From contig CM072515.1 of NCBI GenBank assembly GCA_036898135.1, positions 47,941,969-48,005,968 on the forward strand: 64,000 bases of DNA, written 5' to 3'. The notes below the pieces were generated by a model. That model was not told the origin of the DNA, made no database searches, and worked only from the letters and a program-made list of their open reading frames with translations. The DNA comes from Oncomelania hupensis (lineage: Eukaryota; Mollusca; Gastropoda; Littorinimorpha; Pomatiopsidae). The translations under genes were made by a program, and so were the position numbers. Below, in pieces: positions 1 to 9,767 of the stretch (position 1 is the stretch's first letter; the number at the start of each line of letters is the position of its first letter).

Positions 1-1720
1 GTGAAGCGGCTGACAAGTGTTAAACATCCCAAGGTCTCCACGGTCCAAAACAAGTCTGGCATATGCCTTACAGAAAAACAAAAAGTCTTGGACAAATGGA
101 CAGAGATGGACAGAGTGCTGCTCTGACCTTTGCAACCATAAGCCAGACGGAGACCCATCAGTTCTGGCATGTCCAGAGAACAGAGAGGAAGAAGAGGTCC
201 TCTCAATTCTCCGAGAGGAAGTTGGGGCGGCAGTGCGGTCGCTGAAGAGAGGGAGGTCAGCGGGAGTGGACAACATACCCGCGGAACTGCTTCAAGCAGG
301 CGAAGAAGCGATGATTGACGCCCTCACCATTATCTGTAACAAGATCTGGCAGAGTGGGGAGTGGCCTACACCATGGACCCAGTCGCTTGTCATCACTCTT
401 CCCAAAAAAGGTAACCTTCAGGAATATGAAAATTACCGCACGATCAACCTCATCAGCCATCCCGGCAGGGTCCTCCTGAAAATGGTACTGAACAAATCAT
501 AGCTGAAGAGCAAGCAGGATTCAGGGCAGGGCGAAGTACCACTGTACAGATTTTCAATCTCAGAATAATCTGCGAGAAATACCTGCAGCACCAACAACAT
601 CCATATCATGTGTTCGTAGACTTCAAAAAGGCGTTTGACCGAGTCTGGCATGCAGCTCTGTGGGCAACCATGAGAGTGTACAACATCAGCACTAAAATTA
701 TTGAAGTCATCAAAAGCCTGTATGACAAGGCTAACAGTCCAGTCCTCCACAACAGCGCCATCGTAAACTGGTTCAGAACAACAATCGGTGTGCGTCAGGG
801 GTGCCCACTCTCTCCAACACTCTTCAACATCTTCCTAGAGCGCATCATGTCAGATGCCCTTGCAGATCACCAAGGCACAGTCAGCATAGGGGGAAGGGCA
901 ATCTCCAACCTCCGTTCTGCGGATGACATTGATGGATTGGCTGGAGAGGAACAAGAACTTGAACAGCTGGTACAGAGGCTTGTCACCACCTCCAGAGCCT
1001 ATGGAATGGAAATAAGTGCAGAGAAGACCAAAATGATGACCAACAACACCAATAGCATCAACACGGACATCAAAGTCCAAGGCCAATCCATCAACATAGT
1101 GCATAGCTTCAAATATTTAGGAGCCATTGTATCAGACAATGGGTCCCGAGAGGAAGTCCTCTCCAGGATCGCTCAAACAACTGCTGCCCTGGCGAGGTTG
1201 AAGCCAATTTGGAAAGACAGGACCATCAGTCTACATTCTAAGGTAAGGCTGCTGCGCTCCCGTGTCATCTTCATCTTCTTATATGCTTGCGAAACATGGA
1301 CCCTCACAGCAGATCTACAACGAAGAATACAAACCAGGGAGATAAGGTGCTACAGAAGACTTCTGGGCATTTCCTATACCCAGCACATCACCAACGACGA
1401 AGTCCGACAGATCATCACACAAGCCATTGGACAACACGATGACCTGCTCACAGTGGTGAACAAACGTAAACTCCGATGGTATGGCCACGTCACCAGATCA
1501 TCAGGTCTTGCAAAGACCATCCTGCAAGGCACTGTGCAAGGAGGTAGAAGAAGAGGGAGGCCGAAAAAGAGGTGGGAGGACAACATTCGAGAATGGACTG
1601 GTTTGACACTAAGCTAAACAATCAGGGTTACTGAGGACAGGGAAAGATGGAGTACGCTGGTTAAACGATCATCTGTGGTGCCTCTACGACCTCCGAGTTA
1701 TGGGATAGGATAGGATAGAC
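1..1720 (+). mobile_element. RTE-like LINE fragment, broken, 3' end intact
   Basis: This is the 3' half of a non-LTR retrotransposon of the same family as the copy at 20971-24373, entering from the left window edge. Two open stretches remain. Positions 17-502 hold the start of the RT domain (SAGVDNIPAELLQAGEE). Positions 610-1617 hold the RT palm (FKKAFDRVWHAALW, GVRQGCPLSPTLFNIF) and the C-terminal region (KLRWYGHVTRS, RPKKRWEDNI). The usual FADD catalytic box reads SADD here. The reading frame is lost near 497, where the full-length copy has extra residues before the AEEQAGF motif. The 3' end is marked by a ggataggataggatag tail near 1700-1720, the same pentamer tail as in the other copies. 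It is a dead copy. Clade assignment to RTE rests on the CFDP2-like endonuclease of the full-length copy. Confidence 0.85.
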
Positions 1721-1739
1721 AATGTTAATAACTTAGGAA

Positions 1740-2165
1740 AAAAGTTACATTTGTTCCAAAATTGTCTTTTTTTTTACTAACATGTGTTGAATGTGACTTT
1801 TATCCTGAAGTGAAGTCATTCATTCACTGATCATTTATGAGGTCTCATGGATATACATCATCTTACCGAGTTTGGTTATCATAAATTTGAAATACCTTCC
1901 GAGATATTAAACCACTTGCAAGTTTTGCCTAGACACACGGACGGACGTATTATTTTATTTTGTAATGTAATTTGTGTACTATTTAAGACTGCTCTTGCAC
2001 AAATTTGCAAATATTTGAATTTTTTTCTTTGGGGTAAAGGGTGTGGGTCTGGCGTGTATATAGACTCACATTGCTATGCTGGTGAGTCAAATAACCAATT
2101 TAAAACAAGATGGCATAACATTCAAATGTATTTCCAGGCACTCACACACATAGCCGACAAATAAA
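1740..2165 (+). repeat. Dispersed repeat, second copy near 49940-50310
   Basis: This stretch matches 49940-50310 over most of its length. Shared blocks include gaagtgaagt, tttatgaggtctcat, gatatacaccatcttacc (here gatatacatcatcttacc), ttgcaagttttgc and a closing cattgctatgc...gtgagtcaa. The frame at 1847-2164 is open but has no counterpart in the other copy, so I do not call it a gene. The nearby motif aatgaccttgacctttgagt (2349-2368) belongs to the same tgaccttgacctt repeat family seen at 49390-49990. Confidence 0.7.
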
Positions 2166-3050
2166 CATTTTCAAAAGTGTTTATTTTATTGGTAGTGTTG
2201 TGATTCTGCTTTAAACTAATGAGAACACAAGGGAAACATGGACTGATTGGCCACAATATGAACTATCTTCAAGCAAAAGAAAATTATCCAACTTGCCTAG
2301 GCCAATTTTTAGATACAGTGCTAAACGTGTTTAGAAAATGGTGAAGCACAATGACCTTGACCTTTGAGTAAGTACAAATAAGAATGATCTAACATGCTTA
2401 GCAGTAGTTATAGTATTCACAAAGTAAACACGGTGAATTTCGTTTCGGTTATTGTTAAGTTAATGTAAAACAACAACAACAAAATCATTTCGTACCGTTT
2501 CAGAGACTACGTCAGATCGCAACCAGTGAACTGTCGCTCAGAAAGTAGCGCGTATGCGTTCGAAGGAGTTGACCTTTACTAAACTATTTCTATATTTAGA
2601 TGTATAATTCTAATTAGGCCTATATATATTTGGTAACAGGGGGGAACGGGGGAAGGTAGGTTAACAAGATAGGTGGAATACAAGTGCCTCAAATATGACT
2701 GCATACAATGTTACACCTACCAACTCTCTTTATGGGTGGGAAATTGGTAGGCATGTGGTATACGTGCCAAGTATAAAATAATTTTTCTAAGTTTTCCGTT
2801 GAAGTAAAAATGAAATAGAAATTGCACACCAAAACAACTACAATAATCTTAGTCTCCAAGAAAAAACCTACCTGCCCACTCCCTTTTATTGGCAATAAAG
2901 GGAGGGGTAGGATGGGGATAGTAGAATACAGTCTCAGGTTTCTGTTGTAGTAAAATAGAAACTGAACAAAACAAACAAAAAGTCTCCAAGAACGAAATTT
3001 TCTTAACTCTTCCTGATAATAAAAATCTGTCTCTCAAAGCACTTACCCAG
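2166..3050. other. Intron or intergenic sequence, no gene seen
   Basis: No convincing exon, RNA gene or transposon is visible. The sequence just upstream of 3051 is an intron end (ctctcaaagcacttacccag) leading into the GM2A-like exon, so at least the right part is an intron of that gene. The earlier GM2A exons, including the signal peptide, were not found here and probably lie to the left of the window. Confidence 0.4.
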
Positions 3051-3229
3051 AGCCATGCCGGTTCTCTCAACTGTTGTACCCGAACGGCCAGTGCCCACAC
3101 GTGTTTAACGAGCAAGGACTGCCATGCACCTGCCCGTTCACCATCCCCGCTCACAAACTGCTGAGAGTCAACAACGAGCCGATCAGCTTCTCCCCCATCA
3201 ACAGGCTAGACCTCACTTGGCTGACTGTG
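3051..3229 (+). CDS. GM2A: GM2 ganglioside activator-like, penultimate coding exon
   Basis: GM2 activator is a secreted or lysosomal lipid-binding protein of the MD-2-related fold that lifts GM2 from membranes for hexosaminidase A. This exon encodes 59 whole codons after a two-base split codon. It contains YPNGQCP, GLPCTCPF and ends TWLTV, matching the family's cysteine-rich middle (human LIPTGEPCP, GLPCHCPF, SWLTTG). It is flanked by an acceptor (cttacccag at 3042-3050) and a perfect donor (gtaagt at 3230). The phase is 0 at the donor and fits the exon at 28366. Four of the family's disulphide cysteines are visible. Start codon, signal peptide and N-terminal exons are not in the window. Molluscs often have several GM2A-like paralogues, so exact substrate is not implied. 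Confidence 0.85.
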
Positions 3230-3266
3230 GTAAGTCCACATTGTTGAATGGAACTGTTCTTATAAT

Positions 3267-4658
3267 TGTAGCGGATGGATATTTTAGTGTGGGTGCCCGT
3301 TTATACTATCTGTGTGCGTGCAAAAATATATCTGACTTCTATAGCAGAATATGCGTGCGTGTACGTTCTCTGTTTACTGGCACTCCCACAAACGTACGGA
3401 CTCTTCCCAACACAGACAAACACCAACACCAGCTATCCGTTCCAAGTTCTCAAAATTTATATAAATAATCAACAATTTCATACCACACTTTCGCTCCAAT
3501 TCTTTCATGCAGTTAATCTAACACAGTTGTTTCATAGAAACATGACGTCATCGAGCCTGAACACTCGGGACGGATAATTCGAGACCGGCAATTCCTTGTC
3601 CTGGCCAACACAACAAATATGTAAAGTTTCACTGTACCTTATTATCACCGAGGATCACGGATTCGAAAAATCTGGCACACGTTGCCAAAAATACGTCGAC
3701 AAGTAGCGAGTGTCGTCGAACGACGAATGTCGACGAGCGGAGGGACTCCTCCTGCCCCAGTCCGCTCGGAGAAAACGTTGTCTTGACCAAGTGTGGAAAC
3801 TGCGTCGATTCCCCTCCGATGCCTTGGAAAACGCCCTGTCCTCGCCTCGGACAAGATAGAGCCAATTCTGCTCCCAGTAAGCCAGTAGCCCCAACAGGCC
3901 CTAGTCTCCAGTTGGCCTCTCGGCTCCAAGTAGGCCCCTCGGCTCCAAGTAGGCCTCCAAGTAGGCCGCTGTACAATATACATATTCAAACGTCAATTCT
4001 CTGACTCGGATAACGTATCTATTCTTTCTTAGTTTCACCCCATCTCACCTCCCCTTTGTTCCTCGCTTTGTTCCATTCTGTTTCGTATGCGATCACCACT
4101 TTCCTTCCTCCACCATTATTATTCATATCCAGGTAATCAGTTCATGAATGAAAATTACTATTAACCAAGCTCACGCATTTCATTCATACTTCATTATCTA
4201 CTACTCTACAACTATCGCCCCACGTAATTAATAATATTACTACATCAATGAAAATTCAACATTCCATCTCAGTGGACAACAGCTCACTACCTTTCAATAC
4301 AAAAATATACTTATCCGCCATTTTACAATCATGTAAAACACTATAAGTACCTGTAATTATTACAGCACAAAATAACGATCCACTTCCAGAGAGAAAGTCC
4401 GTAGCACCTATACACCTTGATAGGCTTTCACGCTTTCTACCTCCTTTAGTTAATTTCTTTTCTTTTCTTTTCTTCTTTTAACTTTTTGATCTTTCCTGGC
4501 CTACACACACACTCGACCTCACGGTATAACACCAACCAGTCGACTGACTAATTTCCCCTCTAATTCAAACTTCGTTCATTGGCTCAAGGCTTTTAGCCAA
4601 TCAAAAATCATTAATTAATTTTAATTTAAAAAATACCGGAAAAAAACCGTTCTTTACA
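3267..4658 (-). repeat. 3' LTR of the outer element
   Basis: This 1392-bp direct repeat matches 17868-19243, with only a few substitutions and short indels (for example an extra attattcatatcc block near 4120). Ends are TGTAGCGG and CTTTACA. The near-identity of the two LTRs means the insertion is fairly young. Confidence 0.9.
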
Positions 4659-4661
4659 CTA

Positions 4662-4683
4662 CCCCCCCCCCCCCCCCCCCCCC
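4662..4683 (-). other. Poly-G polypurine tract next to the 3' LTR
   Basis: A run of 22 C on the + strand (G on the element's coding strand) lies three bases from the 3' LTR border, exactly where the plus-strand primer (polypurine tract) belongs. On the element strand a purine run should precede TGTA. The homopolymer has probably expanded after insertion. Confidence 0.55.
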
Positions 4684-4763
4684 TACGAAAAAAAGAGACC
4701 GACCGAGGTTTCTTTTTTCAAAAAGAGCAGTCTTTTCCAAGAACAGAAGTTCTTCCGCAAAAT

Positions 4764-5030
4764 TTATGGCACAAACTGATCAACAGCAGAACGCGACAGA
4801 AGATCAGCAAGAATGTTGCGAGAACCCGGAAGAGGTTCAATATGAAAATTGTACTCTTGCAAAGACAGAGCCCATCACATGATTCGTGTATTCTTGAATC
4901 TACATGTCTGCATGTATGTGAGCGGTCTGTGGTCTGTCTGCAAGATGAACGCAACACCCCACAGGAAACGTGAGAACTTCGAAACATTCCAAGCAAAAGA
5001 ACAACCAAAAGTACACCCAAGTCAAATAAA
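4764..5030 (-). pseudogene. RNase H C-terminal stub of the outer element
   Basis: Read on the - strand, one frame gives FAWNVSKFSRFLWG, LQTDHRPLTYM, IMRWALSLQEYNF and ADLLSR, ending at a stop at 4764-4766. These match the end of Ty3/gypsy RNase H; the inner element has VWAIQKFQLYLYG, VDHQPLSFL, LMRWALTLQAYSF and ADYLSR. The RNase H N-terminal half with the first catalytic Asp, and all of RT, are absent. The stub is out of frame with the upstream linker, so the deletion fused two unrelated reading frames. Confidence 0.8.
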
Positions 5031-5650
5031 CCCGGTATTGCTGACAAGATAACAGCATATGCAGAAAAAACAGAAAAAAGATCCTGACGATCTGACGCAG
5101 GCAACAAATCATCAAAAACCACTGACGAAATGTCCTCATCAGTCATAGATGATGCCAAAGGTAACGTTGGCAGCAAAACATCATCATCCTCATCATCCTG
5201 TACAACACCCACAGACGCCAAAATCTGTCTTGTTGTTTCTTTACGTATCACCATTGAATTCACAACTGTTGAACCCACTGAACAACAACCAACATGTCTA
5301 CGATGAGTAACCTTCTCCTTGTCAACATCAAAAAACCTGTCTGAAATCACATCACCCCAATCTACAACCTCACCTTCACAAACAACTGAATCAACACAGA
5401 CTTCAACTTCAGCAGCGTTTTGGGGACGACGGTAGTACCGCTTTAGCATGTTAGCGTGAAAAATCTTTGTCTTCCCCTTGACCACAATCTTGTAGTCAGG
5501 ATGCATGCATTCTTGTATGGTGTATGGTCCTAACCACTTCATGAGTAATTTATTTGTCTCGGATGGCAATAGAACCAACACCTCATCCTTAACGGCAAAA
5601 GTGCGTTTCTTAGCTGACCTATCAAAGTAAGCTTTGTTCTTCGCTGATGA
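5031..5650 (-). pseudogene. Integrase C-terminal domain and pre-RT linker of the outer element
   Basis: The frame contains VLVLLPSETNKL, WLGPYTIQE and IFHANMLKRYY, a GPY/F-type integrase tail. It is followed by an acidic linker (DDEDDDVLLP) and LSAIPGLFDL, the short peptide that normally precedes RT in this group (inner element: LTDRPGRTDL). A frameshift near 5640 separates it from the integrase core. The open frame continues to 4718, but the residues after the deletion junction are out of frame and meaningless. Confidence 0.8.
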
Positions 5651-7296
5651 TTGTGCAGAGCCAACTCACAAGTCTCAGCAATTATGTTCTTCAACTCGAA
5701 AACATGCAAATACAATGGCTGTGCATCTACATCCTTTGAAGACTGGTCCTGGGTCCAAGAATCAGCAAGCAACGAAATCGGACCACGAGGTTGGCGACCA
5801 AACATCAACTCAAAGGGACTGAATCCAGTACTCTCCGACGGTAACTCCCGACAAGCAAAAAGCAGAGCAGGCAAGTAACGATGCCACGCCTTTGGATGAG
5901 ACTGAACAACCTTCCCAAGCATCGCCTTCAACGTCCTGTGAAACCTCTCAACAATTCCATTTGCCTGAGGATACTATGGAGACGTCCGAATCGCCCTAGT
6001 GCCACACAAGGCGTAGAACTGCTTGATCAGTTCAGATGTAAACTGAGTACCTTGATCGGATAAAATCACCTTTGGAAAACCCAGCCGTGCAAAAATCGAC
6101 AGCAACGCCTCTGCAACCTCAACTGAAGAAATGTTTTCCAGTGGCACGGCCTCCGGAAAACGAGTTGCCAAGTCGACCAATGTCAAAATGTATCGATGGC
6201 CTTCCTCCGAAGGTGGAGACAAAGGACCGACCAAGTCAATGTGGACCCTTTCAAATGGAGTAGATGACTGAGGTACCACAACCAACGGAACTGGCGGAGC
6301 CTTCCCCTTCGAAGTTGACTTCTGGCACACATCACAAGTACGAACGTACCTTGAAGTATCCGCTGACACTCCAGGCCAAAAAAACTTTGAAAGAACTCGC
6401 GTCAAAGTACGACGAGTACCACAATGAGCAGCAAGCAACTGATCATGTGAAGTAGCCAAAACAGCAGCACGCAACTTCTCTGGAACAACAATCTGCTGTA
6501 GAATTTGACCAGGCTTCTCGTACGAACGATACAAAACACCTGCATCCTCAAAGAAAAAATAAATAGCAGAACCAACAGCTTTCCTTTCTCCAGACTGAGC
6601 AAACGCAAAACATGAAGCAAGACTGGAATCTGATTTCTGAAAATCAATCAACTCCTGACGAGAAATACCAAAGTCTTGAGAAACATCAACTAAAGGAGTA
6701 TGTGGAAAATCTTTCTTCGCAGTGCGAGCTCGAGTAGTGACAGCCGCCACACTCAACTCAACTGAAACCTGAGCACCAACAACAGAATCTGTCAACCCAG
6801 CAATGTTCCCAATGATCAAATCAGCAACTGGGTCAGGAAGCACAGCACAAACCAACTGACCCGAAAAATATGGAGTTGAAACTGCAAGTTTGGCAAGCGG
6901 ATAGATAGTAATCTCACCTCCAAAAGTCTTACAACGAACTTGTCCTTCGATGTACTCGAGGGATGACACCAATTGCTGACGCACACCACAAATAGTACCA
7001 CCTGTGTCACGAAGTACAGAACATGGTGTACCCTTCACTGTACCCAACTCCAAATGTAGATGACCAACAGCTGGACTAGCAACAGAACAGACAACTTCAG
7101 GACCCACAGGCAATGCAGCAGAAACAACCTGAGTCTTTTGTGTATCTGTTTTGAATGCAGAAGAACCAAACGGACAATTTTTCTTAACATGTCCCCCCCA
7201 ACCCACAAATGTAGCATGGATTTGTCGGATTGTTTCTAAGTGGACATTTGAAAGATGAATGGCCACTGCCTTTGCAAAGTTGACATTTACTAGCAA
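5539..7296 (-). pseudogene. Protease and integrase core of the outer element
   Basis: In one frame (with a single TAG near 5970) this encodes an aspartic protease (CSVLRDTGGTICG, with the D-T-G triad) and then integrase. The integrase has an HHCC zinc domain (HCGTRRTLTRVL, CDVCQKS) and a DDE core (VHIDLVGPLSPP, LSDQGTQFTSEL, then the block carrying the final Glu just after the stop). The C-terminal part includes FACRELPSESTGFSPFELMFG. Protease lies directly before integrase with no RT between them, so this is the natural domain order, not an artefact of the later deletion. The protein is broken by the nonsense codon and by a frameshift near 5640. Confidence 0.85.
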
Positions 7297-8056
7297 AATT
7301 CATGGACGAGCCACGTCCGAATCCACCACGACTTTGACCTTGCTGAGAATCTGCAACAGTGGATGGCGCACTTCGATTAAAGTTCCAGCGGCCACGGTAA
7401 CCAACCTGACGTCGATAACCACCGTATCCACCGCGAAAATCCGAACGACCCGAAGCGGCATTAGTTTCAGCGACTGTATTGAACTGACCAACCGACGCGA
7501 ACGCAGAAGTACTGGCCTTGCGAGCCAAATTCTTACCCGGACGAGCAAGACGGTAACTTTCTGCACAATTCACCATGTCATTGAGGCTGACCAATCCTCT
7601 CTCGCGAATAAAAGTGGCAAGATCTGCAGACACACTTTGTAGAAATTGTTCGCCTAGTACCAAATCAACTATGCCATCTAGAGTACGTTTGACACCCGAA
7701 AGTGCAACCCATCGATCAAACAGTCGATTAAGCTCAATGCCAAAAGTTTGAAACGGTTCATTAGCGTCTGGTTTGGTGGCACGAAATTTCTCTCTGAAAC
7801 CTTCAGCAGTACATTGGAATTTCTTCAACAACAATGTCCATTTGCAGCTAAACTATGATACAAAATCAAAGCATTCCCTTCAAGTAAGGCCGACAAATAA
7901 ACAACCCATTGACTCTTTTCCCAGCCAAGTGCATTAGCATTTGTTTCAAAACGAAACAAGTATGAATCAATATCATCAGTCTTTTCTCTAAACATAGGAA
8001 GTTTAGGAAAAATTGGTCTAGCTTTGAACTGATGCTTCGCATAAGTCTGATCGTGA
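7184..8056 (-). pseudogene. Gag, C-terminal part, of the outer element
   Basis: Two overlapping frames (8056-7825 and 7834-7184) encode a gypsy-type gag core (DSYLFRFETNANALGW, FQTFGIELNRLFDRW, LVLGEQFLQSV), an RG-rich stretch (GGYGGYRRQVGYRGRW) and two zinc knuckles (CQLCKGSGHSSFKC and a second that starts CYICGLGG). A frameshift lies near 7834. A second one falls inside the second knuckle, at a C run (7194-7200) just before the protease frame takes over. The N-terminal part lies at 16198-16584, separated by the inner element. Confidence 0.8.
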
Positions 8057-8061
8057 TCCTG

Positions 8062-9600
8062 TGTCACGTGGGGTTTATGGGCTCTGCACAATGGAATTAT
8101 GGACCCTCACGTTTATTCGGTGGGAACTGCTAGTAAGTCACCCTATGAATTACTTTAATAAATGTATTTGTTTAGCTCGTTCTGTGTTAAGGTTGGGGTA
8201 CAGAAATAGATAGGAAAATGGTAAAAGATTACTGTCACACTAGCTTTCACACGGCTATGAATCATATGTAGTCCAGCCACTTGATAACAGTTAAAATCAC
8301 ACATTTATTTCTTCTACTCTATTCAAGATTCTCTAAGTACTAATCTAACTTAAAATGTCTCAGTTACTGCTAATAGTTCGATCGCTGATAGTCTAGGCAG
8401 CTGTTTTTCTTCCTCGGGCACTTGCTATAATGTTTCATGTAGATTTGGACTACTGTGGTCCGTTTTACAGTTTCTGAAGAGTTGGACTACTGTGGTCCTG
8501 TTATGATCAGTTTAAGTGCACCTTGGCGTGTTCACTTAACTGCTAGATGGTGCGTGCGAAGTCCTTCTGTGAGGTAGCTTCTGGTCCACCTTTGTCTTTG
8601 TGTAGTTGGGTTCCCTTGCCACGCTGTGGGGTCTGACAGGGTGTTTCTTCGGGTATCTCTTTCCGTCTTGTGCGGTAGAGTCTCCTCAACCAACTAGTCG
8701 TTTCTGTGGAGTGGGGCACACAGGATAGCTCGGGATAGCTCGGGATAGCTCGCCTGCTCGTCTGTAATATAAGAGACGAAATTCTGCACAACCCTGAATA
8801 ATCGGTTTGTGCAGAGCGTCTCACTGAAAGCCAAGTAGCCCTCAGTGATAGCTCCACCTCTCTATACATAAGCGACGAACATTCTGCTACTTCCGGGTTC
8901 CACTGGAATCTCACTCTAAATTCCTATACATACATAAATATCAATCGTGGCTAACTATACACATACAGAATTAATAATAATATAAACATTCAGTGGTACA
9001 GCCACTGGTCTGCAAACATACATATAAGTTAAACAACAGTGGTTCCGTACGGGATACAACATGGCGGCGCAACCGGTCGTGTTTCACCACGTGTTCGGCC
9101 TTTCCACATGGTCACGCAAATTCGGATTAACAATTCACATTTATGCATAGCAATTGCACAAACATAATTTCAACAATAATACAAATATATCACAATGAAA
9201 CAGAAGGGTGTTCATTTACCTGTTTGACAAGTTCAGGCCCGTGATGACTTGATAGAATTCTAAGATTTCTAAGTCCTGCTTCCTGGTCTATGAGTGTAGA
9301 GATTTCTCTAGCTGTGGAGATGTTGACTCTACCTCGTCTCACACACGACTGATTCAAACTGTGTTAGGCTCTGACACAGTCAAAACTGCTCTACCCACTG
9401 AGCCTGCTCTGATTGGTTAAAACGGTCCGATTCAAAGCTCAAGTGCTGACTCACTGCGCTAGCGTGGGTCGGGCTCGCGGTGTGTGGTCTACTGTGTAAT
9501 TTAATTGCTGCTGTGTAATAGTCTAACTTCTCTACTGTTACAAAGACTACACATGGCTAAATAGTCAACAAGCAGAGTTAAAACTAGCCAATTCGTGACA
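8062..9600 (-). repeat. 3' LTR of the inner element
   Basis: This 1539-bp repeat matches 14653-16192 almost base for base. It contains three tandem copies of ggatagctcg near 8712-8741 and a YY1-like box (acatggcggc) near 9060. The short open frames inside have no recognisable product. Confidence 0.9.
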
Positions 9601-9613
9601 GGCTCCCTCAACT
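9601..9613 (-). other. Polypurine tract of the inner element
   Basis: On the - strand the bases before the 3' LTR read gttgagggagcc, a purine-rich run abutting TGTCACG. This is where plus-strand synthesis should be primed. Confidence 0.5.
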
Positions 9614-9767
9614 GAAAAAAGGCGATGACTACTGGATTCGACCTTTTTCTACTACAGAGCCTAGTTTAACACTGCACTATCCTAGGGTCCTATTTACACA
9701 TTAGTTAAGTTGCTCTACCTGAGCTGCAATGCTGTGCCAGGTAGCTACGGACACTAGTGACAGGGTA

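Noticed and set aside
1847..2164. 105-codon protein gene
   Set aside because: The region is a dispersed repeat whose other copy (49940-50310) has no equivalent frame.
4718..4990. Novel hydrophobic domain at the end of the outer element's last frame
   Set aside because: The Leu/Phe-rich residues are RNase H sequence read in the wrong frame after the RT deletion.
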